From: Paractinoplanes toevensis
GTDB taxonomy: Bacteria; Actinomycetota; Actinomycetes; Mycobacteriales; Micromonosporaceae
Length of the DNA: 64,000 nucleotides
Direction of reading: 5' to 3'
NCBI RefSeq assembly: GCF_018332695.1
Contig: NZ_BOQN01000039.1
Location: 1 to 64,000 of the forward strand
The notes beneath the pieces are model-generated. The model saw nothing but the letters and a program-made list of their open reading frames with translations, made no database searches and was not told where the DNA came from. A program made the translations under genes and the position numbers. The number at the start of each line of letters is the position of its first letter. The first letter of the stretch is position 1. Positions 24,713-33,164 of the stretch are shown one piece after another.

Positions 24713-26410
24713 ATGACGGGGGCGGCCGGGCCGGGCGACGGGACGAAGCCGGACACGACCGGAATGTCGGGCGGCGGCGAGGGGCCGCCCGCAGCGAAGG
24801 GCTCCGCGCGGGTCACTCCGGCGGGCACGCCGCCGGCTTCCCCACCAGGCCGGGTGTACGGGGGTCAGCCGCCCGCGCCGAATTCCCCCTCCCCCGCGAG
24901 GGCGGCCGGCAAGGCGTCCGTGCCGCAGCCGGCCCCGAGCGCACCGCCGATGCCGGGGGGCGCGCGGTCGACGCCCGGCGTGCAGCCGACGCAGTGGGCG
25001 CAGCCAGGACAGGGCACGCAGCCGGGACAGGGCGCGCAGCCTCGGCAGGGCGCGCAGCCTCGGCAGGGCGCGCAGTTCGCGCAGGCGCCGCGGCCGGTGC
25101 AGGAGGCGCAGTGGGCTCTGCCGGCGCCCGCAGCGGCGACACCGACGGGCGGAGAAGCCGGAGCCCCACCGCCGGCCGCGACGGGGACGAGGAAGCCGAG
25201 AAGGCGTAGACGACTTCTTCTCGCCGTACTCCTTCCGGTCGTACTTTTGATCGGCCTTTCCGGCGGCGGCGTCGCCGCGCAGTTGCACCGGGCCCTGCCG
25301 GCCGCCGTCCTGACCACCGATGTCGCGGCCACCCTCAAGATCCCCGGCAAGCTGCCATCGATCCCCTGGCCGTCCAAGGGATCGGCCGAGTTGCTGATCG
25401 AGGGGATGGGCCGGATCGGCGGTTCCGGCGACAACGATCCGGAGCCGATCGGCAGCGTCGCCAAGGTCATGACCGCCTACCTGATCCTGAAGAACCACCC
25501 GCTCAGCGGCGACGAGGAGGGCCCGACCCTCACGGTGACCAGCGCGGACGTGGCCGATTACCAGGCCCGGATCCCGCTCGGCCAGTCGCTGGTGCCGATC
25601 ACCGCGGGCGAGCGGCTGACCGAACGGGACGCCCTCGAGGCGCTGATGCTGCCGTCGGCCAACAACATCGCGCACATGCTGGGCGTGTGGGACGCGGGCT
25701 CGCAGGACGCGTTCCTGGCCCGGATGAACGAGGCGGCCCAGGAACTCGGCATGACCGGCACCCACTACACCGATCCGTCGGGGTACCTGCCGACCACCAT
25801 CAGCACGGCGGCCGACCAGGTCACGCTGGCCCGCGCCGCGCTCAAGGACGAGGTGTTCGCCGACATCGTGGAGCTGCCGTCGGCGACCATCCCGGTCGCC
25901 GGAAAGATCAAGAACTACAACGATCTGCTGGGTGAGCTGGGCGTCTTCGGCATCAAGACCGGTTCGACCGGGGAGGCCGGCGGCAACCTGGTCTTCGCCG
26001 CGCGGCTCAGCGTCGGCGAGAAGAAGCTGGTCATCGTCGGCGCCGTCTTCAACCAGCCGGGCGCGCACACCCCGGAACAGCTCGGGAACGTCAACACCGT
26101 GGTCCGCAAGCTGCTCAAAGCGGTACGAACCTTCGTGAAGGAGTACACCCTGCTGGCCGACAAAGCGGTCGGTCTGGTGAAAACCGCCTGGGGCTCCACG
26201 GCGACGGTCAGCCCGGCGGGCCCGCTCAAGGTCATCGGCTGGCCGGGCATGACGGTCAACGTCAAGACCACCACGTCGGCGCCGGCCTCCGGCGTCACCC
26301 AGGGCCAGGTGGTGGGTGCGGTCGAGGCCTCCGGCGTACGGGTGGACCTGTCGACCGACGCGGCCACCACCGAACCCACGTTCTGGTGGAAGGTCAAGCG
26401 GAAGCCCTGA
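24713..26410 (+). CDS. D-alanyl-D-alanine carboxypeptidase with long disordered N-terminus
   Basis: A 565-residue penicillin-binding protein of the PBP5/DacA type. GAGGAG lies 7 bases before ATG 24713. About 170 cytoplasmic residues are Pro/Gly/Gln-rich with QGAQPRQG repeats; one TM helix follows (LLLAVLLPVVLLIGLSGGGV) after a basic RKPRRRRR stretch. The outside domain has SVAK (active-site Ser-x-x-Lys), SANN and KTGSTGEAGG, the three PBP motifs, and a C-terminal beta domain. It trims peptidoglycan stem peptides. The end overlaps the convergent phosphoribosyltransferase gene by 17 bases. Confidence 0.93.
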   Translation: MTGAAGPGDGTKPDTTGMSGGGEGPPAAKGSARVTPAGTPPASPPGRVYGGQPPAPNSPSPARAAGKASVPQPAPSAPPMPGGARSTPGVQPTQWAQPGQGTQPGQGAQPRQGAQPRQGAQFAQAPRPVQEAQWALPAPAAATPTGGEAGAPPPAATGTRKPRRRRRLLLAVLLPVVLLIGLSGGGVAAQLHRALPAAVLTTDVAATLKIPGKLPSIPWPSKGSAELLIEGMGRIGGSGDNDPEPIGSVAKVMTAYLILKNHPLSGDEEGPTLTVTSADVADYQARIPLGQSLVPITAGERLTERDALEALMLPSANNIAHMLGVWDAGSQDAFLARMNEAAQELGMTGTHYTDPSGYLPTTISTAADQVTLARAALKDEVFADIVELPSATIPVAGKIKNYNDLLGELGVFGIKTGSTGEAGGNLVFAARLSVGEKKLVIVGAVFNQPGAHTPEQLGNVNTVVRKLLKAVRTFVKEYTLLADKAVGLVKTAWGSTATVSPAGPLKVIGWPGMTVNVKTTTSAPASGVTQGQVVGAVEASGVRVDLSTDAATTEPTFWWKVKRKP

Positions 26411-27065
26411 CCCCCCGCATCGCGGCGTCGACATCGTCGTCGGTGAGCTGGTGGAAGTCGCCGTACCACTCGCCGACGGCCCGGAACGACGACGGCGCGC
26501 TCAGGCAGACGACCTCGTCGGCCTCGGCGGACAGGGCGTCCTGGGCGGCGGGCGAGCAGACCGGGACGGCGAGGAGAAGCCGCTGCGGGTGGTCCGCACG
26601 CAGCCGGCGCAGCGCCGCCCGGGCGGTCACGCCGGTGGCCAGGCCGTCGTCGACCAGCACCACGACCCGGCCGGTGGCGTGCGGTGCGGGGCGGCCGGCG
26701 CGATATCGCCGTACCCGTCGGCTCAGTTCCTCCCGCTCGGCCGCGACGGTCCCGGCCAGGTCGTCCGCGGTGATCCCGAGCGCCTCGAGGATCGCCTGGT
26801 CGAAGACCGGCGGGCCGTCCTCGGCGATCGCGCCCACGCCGAACTCGGGCCGTCCCGGTGCGCCGATCTTGCGGGCGAGCACGATGTCCAGGTCGCCGCC
26901 GGTCCGCGCGGCCACCTGCGCGGCGACCGGCACTCCCCCGCGCGGCAACGCCAGTATCAAGGGTTTCCCGGTGCTCTCCCGCACCGCGTGGGCGACCTCG
27001 GCGGCGAGTTGGCGGCCGGCGTCGTCGCGGTCGGCGAAGATCAGCGGAGATGAGCCGCGAACCAC
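26394..27065 (-). CDS. Phosphoribosyltransferase-family protein
   Basis: A 223-residue type I phosphoribosyltransferase fold. The PRPP-binding motif is VVLVDDGLATGVTA (about residues 135-148), preceded by LALPRGGVPVAAQVA. The base substrate is not known; proteins of this group are often called predicted phosphoribosyltransferases. GTG 27065 lies inside the end of the upstream hydrolase gene (25-base overlap), so the two are translationally coupled. The Mycobacterium protein Rv0571c is, as I recall, a fusion of the same two modules, which supports a joint function. Confidence 0.88.
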   Translation of the reverse strand: MVRGSSPLIFADRDDAGRQLAAEVAHAVRESTGKPLILALPRGGVPVAAQVAARTGGDLDIVLARKIGAPGRPEFGVGAIAEDGPPVFDQAILEALGITADDLAGTVAAEREELSRRVRRYRAGRPAPHATGRVVVLVDDGLATGVTARAALRRLRADHPQRLLLAVPVCSPAAQDALSAEADEVVCLSAPSSFRAVGEWYGDFHQLTDDDVDAAMRGVRASA

Positions 27066-27682
27066 GTTCCCGCCTCCTCGGCCACCACGGCGAGCGCGCC
27101 CGGCTCCTCGAACAGGTGCGTCGCGTCCGGGACGATGCGCAGCTCGGCGGTCACCGTCATGGTTTCCCGGGCCTGCTCGTTCAGGTCCAGCACGGCCACG
27201 TCCTTCGCGCCGACCACGAACAGCGTCGGCGCCCGGACCTCGATGATCGCGGGACCGGCGAGGTCGGGCCGGCCGCCCCGGGAGACGACCGCGTGCACCT
27301 GGTCGGGGCGGGCCGCCGCGGCGACCAGGGCGGCCGCCGCCCCGGTGCTGGCCCCGAACAGCCCGACCGGCAGCATCCGGGTTTCCGGCCGCTCACCGAG
27401 CCAGTCGACGAGACCGATCAGCCGGTCGGCGAGCAGCCCGATGTCGAACCGCAGGTGGTGGCTGCGGGCCTCGTCGACCTCCTCGGCGGGCGAGAGCAGG
27501 TCGACCAGCAGCGTGCCGAGGCCGCGCCGGGCCAGTTCGTCGGCGATGTGCCGGTTGCGCGGGCTGTGCCGGGAGCTGCCGCTGCCGTGCGCGAACACCA
27601 CCACCCCGTGCGCGCCGCCGGGCAGGTTGAGGTCGCCCTCGAGTTCGGTCCCCGCCACCGGGAAGAGTGTCGCCGTCAGCAT
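27041..27682 (-). CDS. Dienelactone-hydrolase-like alpha/beta hydrolase
   Basis: A 213-residue hydrolase. It has FAHGSGSSRHSPRNR near the N-terminus, the nucleophile elbow GLFGASTGAAAAL, an acid in VVGAKDVAVLDLN, and a final His in DATHLFEEPG. It overlaps the phosphoribosyltransferase gene downstream by 25 bases. The reaction is unknown. Confidence 0.88.
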   Translation of the reverse strand: MLTATLFPVAGTELEGDLNLPGGAHGVVVFAHGSGSSRHSPRNRHIADELARRGLGTLLVDLLSPAEEVDEARSHHLRFDIGLLADRLIGLVDWLGERPETRMLPVGLFGASTGAAAALVAAAARPDQVHAVVSRGGRPDLAGPAIIEVRAPTLFVVGAKDVAVLDLNEQARETMTVTAELRIVPDATHLFEEPGALAVVAEEAGTWFAAHLR

Positions 27683-27710
27683 TCCTCCGGCATACCCCCG
27701 ATCGGCGGCC

Positions 27711-28283
27711 CTATACGTCCGACATGTCCGGGCTCAGCAGAGCGCGGAGAGCACGCTCGGCGCTGGCGAACTCGACCGCCCGGCCGCTGAACAGCTCGCC
27801 GTACAGGACCGACTCCATGATCCGCACGTAGAGGAAGGCCGGCGGGAACAGATCGTCGGTGGTCCGGCCGGCGCCGGCCTCGACGAAGATGTCGCGCTGG
27901 GCCAGGATCGCCCGGCGGTGCACCTCCCCCGACGGCGTGAACAGGACCCGCGCCGCGGTCTGCGGCTCGGCGCCGATGAACCGGCGCATCGGGCGGGACG
28001 CGCGCAGCCGCTCGGAGAAGCGGCGGGACACCTCGATCACGCCGTCCGGGCCGGCCTGGCGGCGGGCCGCCCGGGCCCGGGCGAGGAGCCGGTCACCGAG
28101 CAGCCAGAGTGCGTCGCCGAGCAGCGCGTCCCGGCTGCCCGCGACCCGGTAGAGGGTGGCCCGGCTGACCGCCAGCTGGGTGGCGAGCAGATCCATGTCG
28201 AGCGAACCGTACGACCGGAACTGCCGCACCGCGCCGCGCACCACATCACCGTGGCCGATGACCTTGACGCTCGTGCCACCCAC
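27711..28283 (-). CDS. TetR-family regulator, QsdR-like
   Basis: A protein of about 190 residues. The N-terminal HTH (MDLLATQLAVSRATLYRVAG) and C-terminal helices with VLYGELFSGRAVEFASAERA resemble the QsdR-type TetR group. GTG 28283 is the best start, but its GGGGAG motif is too close, so the true start may differ. It is divergent from the polyester hydrolase gene and is the most likely regulator of it. Confidence 0.75.
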   Translation of the reverse strand: MGGTSVKVIGHGDVVRGAVRQFRSYGSLDMDLLATQLAVSRATLYRVAGSRDALLGDALWLLGDRLLARARAARRQAGPDGVIEVSRRFSERLRASRPMRRFIGAEPQTAARVLFTPSGEVHRRAILAQRDIFVEAGAGRTTDDLFPPAFLYVRIMESVLYGELFSGRAVEFASAERALRALLSPDMSDV

Positions 28284-28448
28284 CTCCCCGCAGACCCGGT
28301 CCGGAATCGAGATAACACCGCCGGGACCGATTCGGTTCAACGCCCCCGGCGCACCTGCGACGGCCGTCTCACGGTGCGCCCGATATTCGACCGACCTGCG
28401 GCGATGGCCCGTACCAGCGGCCACCAGAAACCATCGTGGGGAGAGACC

Positions 28449-29327
28449 ATGCGTAGAAACCTCCGCACCGTCGCCGGCGCCGCCGCCGGCCTGGCCCTGG
28501 CGGCCGCCGCGGTCACCCTGATCCCGCACGCCGACGCGGCGACCGCGTCGTTCCGCCGCGGACCGGACCCGTCGGCGGCGAGCATCCGGGCCACCGACGG
28601 TCCGTTCGCCGTCACCCGTACGACGGTCGCCCGCTCGAGCGTGAGCGGCTTCGGCGGCGGCGACATCTTCGCGCCGACCGACACGAGTCAGGGCACCTTC
28701 GGCGCGGTGGCGATCGCCCCCGGCTTCACCGCCACCCGCAGCAGCATGGCGTGGCTGGCGCCGCGGATCGCGTCACAGGGCTTCGTGGTGTTCAACATCG
28801 ACACCCTGACCACCTCGGACCAGCCCGCCCAGCGCGGCCGCGAACTGCTGGCCGCCCTGGACTTCCTGACCGGCACCAGCAGCGTACGGGCGAAGATCGA
28901 CAAGAGCCGGCTGGCCGTGATGGGCCACTCGATGGGCGGCGGCGGCACCCTGGAGGCGGCCCGCTCCCGCCCGTCACTGAAGGCGGCCGTCCCGTTGACC
29001 CCCTGGGACCTGACCAAGAACTTCGCCGGCGTCAGCGTCCCCACCATGATCATCGGAGCGCAGGCGGACACCATCGCCCCGGTCCGGCAGCACTCCGAAC
29101 GGTTCTTCGCGAGCCTGCCGTCCACTACCGACACCGGTTACCTGGAGCTGGCCGGGGCATCCCACTTCGCCCCGAACATCCCGAACACGACGATCGCCGC
29201 GACCAGCGTGGCGTGGCTGAAACGCTTCGTCGACGCCGACACCCGCTTCGAGCAGTTCCTCTGCCCGGGCCCGGCCACCGGCGCCACGGTCAGCCAGTAC
29301 GAGACGAACTGCCCGCACCGCGGCTGA
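28449..29327 (+). CDS. Secreted cutinase / polyester hydrolase (PETase-like)
   Basis: A 292-residue exported esterase very similar in motif pattern to Thermobifida cutinases and leaf-compost cutinase. The signal peptide covers about residues 1-30. Catalytic triad: Ser161 in GHSMGGGG, Asp207 in GAQADTIAP, His239 in GASHFAPN. The substrate-clamp Trp186 (LTPWDL) is present; the Tyr found after PG in the Thermobifida enzymes is Phe93 here (PGFTATRSS). Cys272 and Cys288 form the expected C-terminal disulfide. GGGGAG precedes ATG 28449. Natural substrate is probably plant cutin or another polyester; PET activity is only inferred. Confidence 0.92.
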   Translation: MRRNLRTVAGAAAGLALAAAAVTLIPHADAATASFRRGPDPSAASIRATDGPFAVTRTTVARSSVSGFGGGDIFAPTDTSQGTFGAVAIAPGFTATRSSMAWLAPRIASQGFVVFNIDTLTTSDQPAQRGRELLAALDFLTGTSSVRAKIDKSRLAVMGHSMGGGGTLEAARSRPSLKAAVPLTPWDLTKNFAGVSVPTMIIGAQADTIAPVRQHSERFFASLPSTTDTGYLELAGASHFAPNIPNTTIAATSVAWLKRFVDADTRFEQFLCPGPATGATVSQYETNCPHRG

Positions 29328-29334
29328 CGCCCTC

Positions 29335-29368
29335 GAGGGGTGGTTCCACCGCGGTGGAACCATCCCTT
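29335..29368. terminator. Perfect 22-bp palindrome behind the cutinase gene
   Basis: TGGTTCCACCGCGGTGGAACCA (centre at 29351/29352) is a full palindrome, and the flanks extend pairing to about 17 bp with two G-T pairs. It begins 8 bases after the cutinase stop and lies 43 bp before the PAP2 start. It can act as a terminator hairpin, or, being fully symmetric without a loop, as an operator for the PAP2 gene. Confidence 0.6.
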
Positions 29369-29410
29369 ACGGGGTGTGGGGCCACGGAATTCAGGGTGAC
29401 GTCGGAGTCC

Positions 29411-30241
29411 ATGCCGGATGGCCCGGCGGGCGTGAACGACCAGGCTCCATGCATGGCGGTCAACGGGGGGACGCGGCTGCGGCCGCGGGGAAACAATGTC
29501 GATCGGGTGCGTCTGCTGCCGCAGGTGGCCGTGATGGTCGCGGCCGTCGCGGCGTACTTCCTGGTTCGGGGCGCCACTCAGGCGGCCACCGCCGAGGCGG
29601 TGCGCAACGCGCATTCCGTGGTCGGCCTGGAACGCGCGCTCGGGCTCTTCCACGAGCCCGGCTGGCAGGCCTCGGTGATGGGAATGCCGTTCCTGCGTAC
29701 GGTGCTGAACGACATCTACATCTGGGGTCATTGGCCGGTCATCGCGGTGACGTTGATCTGGCTGGCGCGGCGGCATCCCGCCGTCTACCTGCGGGCCCGC
29801 GACACGATGCTGCTGTCCGGCGGGATCGGCCTGATCATCTTCACCGCGTTCCCGGTGGCGCCGCCACGGCTGGCCGGTCTCGGCATGTCCGACACCGTCA
29901 CCGCCGGGGCGCACGCCTACCGGGTGTTGCAGCCGGCCATGTTCACCAACCAGTACGCCGCCATGCCGAGCCTGCACGTCGGCTGGGACCTGGTCATGGG
30001 GCTGGCCATCGCGACCGCGTCCGGGCACCTGCTGCTGCGGCTGATCGCGGTCACCCTGCCGGTGGCGATGGTGATCACCGTGCTGTGCACCGCGAACCAC
30101 TATCTCGTCGACGCGATCGCCGGTGCGGCCCTGACCACCCTGTGCTGGCTGATCGTCGGATCGGCCCGCCGGGCCCGCCGGGTGGAACCGCTGCCCCGGG
30201 GGGACTTCGATCGGGTGCCGGCCCTGGCCGGCCGGCGCTGA
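29411..30241 (+). CDS. PAP2-superfamily membrane phosphatase/transferase
   Basis: A 276-residue membrane protein with about six helices. The PAP2 motifs are visible as RARDTMLLSGG, the MPSLHVGWDLVMG motif with catalytic His, and CTANHYLVDAIAG with the second His and Asp. This arrangement matches the inositol-phosphotransferase-like (Aur1/Ipt1-type) subgroup. ATG 29411 has GGAG 3 bases upstream. The stop lies 2 bp from that of the convergent TRAP permease gene, within GCTGAGCTCAGC. Confidence 0.87.
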   Translation: MPDGPAGVNDQAPCMAVNGGTRLRPRGNNVDRVRLLPQVAVMVAAVAAYFLVRGATQAATAEAVRNAHSVVGLERALGLFHEPGWQASVMGMPFLRTVLNDIYIWGHWPVIAVTLIWLARRHPAVYLRARDTMLLSGGIGLIIFTAFPVAPPRLAGLGMSDTVTAGAHAYRVLQPAMFTNQYAAMPSLHVGWDLVMGLAIATASGHLLLRLIAVTLPVAMVITVLCTANHYLVDAIAGAALTTLCWLIVGSARRARRVEPLPRGDFDRVPALAGRR

Positions 30242-30243
30242 GC

Positions 30244-31518
30244 TCAGCGGACCAGGGAAGGCAGCCACTCCGAGAAGGCCGGGACGTACGCCAGCAGCAG
30301 GATGGTCGCGAACATGACGGCCATGAACGGCAGCATCGGGCGGATCAGGTCGACCACCCGGATCTTCGCCAGGCCGGTCACGATGAAGCTGGCCGAGCCG
30401 AGCGGCGGCGTGACCAGCGAGATGCCGAACACCGCCAGGCTGAAGATGGCGAAGTGCAGCTCGCCCATGCCGGCCTGGGCGGCCAGCGGCAGGAACAGCG
30501 GGATCAGCACGACCAGGGCGGGGATGCCGTCGAGCAGGGCGCCGAGAATCCAGAAGAGGATCATGAGGATGGTGACGAAGACCAGATAGTTGCCGGTGAA
30601 CTGGCTGGTCCAGTCGGCCAGTTCGACACCGACCTGGTCGTAGGCGAGCATGAAGGCGAGCAGCTGCGCCACCCCGACCAGGGACAGCACCACACCGCTG
30701 ATGCGCCCGGCGTTGACCAGGATGGTCCCCCAGTCGGACCGGGACACGCTGCGGTAACCGACCGCCAGCAGCACGGCGTAGAGAACGGCGACGGCGGCGG
30801 CCTCGGTGGCGGTGAAGATGCCGGCCAGGATGCCACCGAGAATGATGACCGGGGCGCCGAGCGGCAGCATCGCCGACACCGCGGCCCGGCCGAGCGCCGC
30901 CGCGGTGACCTCGACCCGTTCGCCGGTCGGCTCGACGTACTTGGCGTAGAAGTAGATGACCACACCCTTGGCCACCGCGACCACGGCCGCCGGGATGAGC
31001 GCCGCGAGGAAGAGATCGCGGATCGAGATCTGCGCGACCGTGCCCAGCACGATCATGGTGATCGAGGGTGGGATGAGAATGCCGGTGCCGGACGCGGCCG
31101 CCACGATCGCCGCGGCCCAGGGCCGCCGGTAGCCCGCCTTGGCCATCGGCGGGATCATGGTCGAGCCGATCGCCGCCGCGTCGGCGTTGACCGAGCCGGA
31201 AAGACCGGAGAAGAGCATGGTGGACGCGACCACGCTCATCCCTAGACCGCCGGGCAGCCAGCCCACCAGCATGGTGACGAAACGGACCAGGCGTTCGGCG
31301 GCGCCGGAGCGGTGCAGGATCTCACCGGTGAGCACGAACAACGGGATGGCCAGCAGCGTGAAGCTGTCCAGGCCGTGATAGACCGACTGCGCCGCCGCGG
31401 ACAGCGGCAGGCCGTCCCACCAGGCCTGGGCCAGTCCGACCGTGCCGAGGGCGGCGACCACGGGGACGCCGATGAGGATGAGCGCGACAATGCCCACGAA
31501 GCCGACCGCGAGGGTCAC
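30244..31518 (-). CDS. dctM: TRAP transporter large permease DctM
   Basis: A 424-residue membrane protein with about 12 helices, the ion-coupled permease of a tripartite TRAP importer. Family motifs include FSGLSGSVNADAAAIGSTMIPPM and GTGILIPPSITMIVLG. GTG 31518 overlaps the DctQ stop in GTGA. The operon order is DctP-DctQ-DctM. With the pectin methylesterase close by, uptake of uronic acids is a reasonable guess. Confidence 0.95.
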   Translation of the reverse strand: MTLAVGFVGIVALILIGVPVVAALGTVGLAQAWWDGLPLSAAAQSVYHGLDSFTLLAIPLFVLTGEILHRSGAAERLVRFVTMLVGWLPGGLGMSVVASTMLFSGLSGSVNADAAAIGSTMIPPMAKAGYRRPWAAAIVAAASGTGILIPPSITMIVLGTVAQISIRDLFLAALIPAAVVAVAKGVVIYFYAKYVEPTGERVEVTAAALGRAAVSAMLPLGAPVIILGGILAGIFTATEAAAVAVLYAVLLAVGYRSVSRSDWGTILVNAGRISGVVLSLVGVAQLLAFMLAYDQVGVELADWTSQFTGNYLVFVTILMILFWILGALLDGIPALVVLIPLFLPLAAQAGMGELHFAIFSLAVFGISLVTPPLGSASFIVTGLAKIRVVDLIRPMLPFMAVMFATILLLAYVPAFSEWLPSLVR

Positions 31519-32018
31519 ACGCCACCCCCGACCAGGTCGACCTCGGCACTGACCTCGTCCGGCAACGGCTGCGGGGCGATGAGCTCGACGACGACGTGCA
31601 GCAGGCCGAGCGCCGAGCCGAGCGGAATGGCCAGCAGGATGGTCCACAACGGAAGCCCGGCGGGAGTGGTCACGTCCCGTTGCTCACTGATGTATTGGAC
31701 GGTGCCGACGCCGAGCGCGAGCAGGACGCCGCCGAGGAAGACGAGTTCGACGGAGCGGACGACGCGTCGCCCGCGGTCGGACAGCCGGCGTTCGTACAGG
31801 TTCAGGGTGACGTGGGCGTTGTCCCGCACCCCGATCGCGAAGCCGACGAACGCCACGTAGAGCAGCAGCCCGGTGGCCACCTCGGTGGACCACGAGAGCG
31901 GCTGCGACAAGGCGTACCGGAAGAAGACCTGGGCCAGGATGACCGCGACGATCCCGATGAGCAGCAGCCCGATGAGAATGTTCTCGGCGAGCGTGACCGC
32001 TCGCAGTGCCGCTCTCAT
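31515..32018 (-). CDS. dctQ: TRAP transporter small permease DctQ
   Basis: A 167-residue protein with four hydrophobic helices, the small membrane subunit that supports DctM. It contains VFFRYALSQPLSWSTEVATG, a typical DctQ stretch. ATG 32018 overlaps the DctP stop (ATGA); its own stop overlaps DctM by 4 bases. Confidence 0.93.
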   Translation of the reverse strand: MRAALRAVTLAENILIGLLLIGIVAVILAQVFFRYALSQPLSWSTEVATGLLLYVAFVGFAIGVRDNAHVTLNLYERRLSDRGRRVVRSVELVFLGGVLLALGVGTVQYISEQRDVTTPAGLPLWTILLAIPLGSALGLLHVVVELIAPQPLPDEVSAEVDLVGGGV

Positions 32019-33004
32019 GCGACCGGGAGAAGCTTCATCAGGTCGCCGAACGTCGGCCGGTACTTGTCGAACACCGGTTTCAGGGCGGTTTGCATGGATG
32101 CCACGTCGACGTCGTCGTTGGAGGTGGCGCCGGCGTCCTGGGCCTTCTTCACGAAGATGTCGGTCTGCGTGTTCCACAGCTCGCGTTCGTGATCCTGGGT
32201 CAGCTTGCCGGCCTGCACCAGCGCGTCCTGCACGTCGGCCGGCTGCTCGGCGAAGAACTTCTTGCTCACCATCAGTACGTCGACGCCGAGCTGGTGACGA
32301 GTCCAGGACCAGTGCTTCGCCTCCTCGACCTGCTTGCTGGAGACGTAGTAGATCGGGTTGTTCTCCGCGCCGTCGATCACGCCTTGCTGCAGCGCCGAGT
32401 AGATCTCGGTGGCCGGCAGCGGGGTGGCCTGCGCGCCGAGGGCGTTGAACGAGTCGACGGTCACCGGGTTCTGCGGCACGCGGAGACGCAGGCCCTTGAG
32501 GTCGGCGGCACCGTGCACCGGCCGCTTGGTGTTGTAGACGTTGCGGGTGCCGGTGTAGAACCACGACAGTACGGTCAGGCCGACGCCGTCCAGGATCTTC
32601 TTGCATTCGTCGCCGAGCGGGCCGGACAGGGCGGTGAAGCCGTCCTCCGGTTTGGCGAACGCGTACGGCAGGGAGAGCACGCCGAGCCGCTTGTCGAACG
32701 CGGTGAGGTTGCTGAACAGCGACTTCGACATCTGCAGGGTGCCGCTGCGGACCTGCTCGTTCATCCGGTTCGAGTCGCCCAGGGTGGCGTTCGGGAAGAC
32801 CTTCACCTCATACTTGCCGCCGGTCAGCGACTTCACCTGATCGCCGAACCAGCGCTCCGCCGCGATCTCCGGATTGTCCTCGGCCACATCGTCGCCGAGC
32901 CGGATCGTGGTGGCACCCCCGCCGCCGCCCGGGTGCCGGCTGCAGGCACCCAGCCCGCCGGCCGCGACGGCCAACGAGAGCGACAGCACGCTTCGCCTGT
33001 TCAT
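32015..33004 (-). CDS. dctP: TRAP transporter substrate-binding lipoprotein DctP
   Basis: A 329-residue secreted binding protein. The lipobox is GGLGAC (Cys about residue 21), so it is anchored to the membrane, as expected in a Gram-positive. The substrate-clamping Arg of the family lies in LKGLRLRVPQNP, followed by ATPLPATEIYSALQQGVIDG, a hallmark of DctP. GGAGGAG lies 6 bases before ATG 33004. Two IclR-type operator sites sit in its promoter. Substrate probably an organic or sugar acid. Confidence 0.95.
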   Translation of the reverse strand: MNRRSVLSLSLAVAAGGLGACSRHPGGGGGATTIRLGDDVAEDNPEIAAERWFGDQVKSLTGGKYEVKVFPNATLGDSNRMNEQVRSGTLQMSKSLFSNLTAFDKRLGVLSLPYAFAKPEDGFTALSGPLGDECKKILDGVGLTVLSWFYTGTRNVYNTKRPVHGAADLKGLRLRVPQNPVTVDSFNALGAQATPLPATEIYSALQQGVIDGAENNPIYYVSSKQVEEAKHWSWTRHQLGVDVLMVSKKFFAEQPADVQDALVQAGKLTQDHERELWNTQTDIFVKKAQDAGATSNDDVDVASMQTALKPVFDKYRPTFGDLMKLLPVA

Positions 33005-33024
33005 GACACGCTCCTCCGGAGTAC

Positions 33025-33040
33025 GTCTACATATGTGGAC
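33025..33040. promoter_or_regulatory. IclR-type operator A, before dctP
   Basis: GTCTACATATGTGGAC is a nearly perfect 16-bp palindrome (GTCYACATATGTRGAC). The same pattern recurs at 33097-33112 and, in the iclR leader, at 34009-34024. It lies 21 bp upstream of the dctP start. Confidence 0.7.
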
Positions 33041-33096
33041 AGTGTCTTCACTGAAGATTTGACTGCCAACGTAGAGACTTACTTCAATCCGGTCAA

Positions 33097-33112
33097 GCAC
33101 ACGTATGTGGAC
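33097..33112. promoter_or_regulatory. IclR-type operator B, between dctP and iclR
   Basis: GCACACGTATGTGGAC matches the palindromic pattern at 13 of 16 positions, with the right half intact. It lies 72 bp from operator A, so looping or cooperative binding is possible. Confidence 0.5.
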
Positions 33113-33164
33113 ATGATCTAGATAGACAGATTGAAACTTTGGCCGCACTCGTGATGCCGAGCGA

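Noticed and set aside
30230..30246. GCTGAGCTCAGC palindrome as operator
   Set aside because: It is formed mostly by the two convergent stop regions and is too short to argue for regulation or termination.
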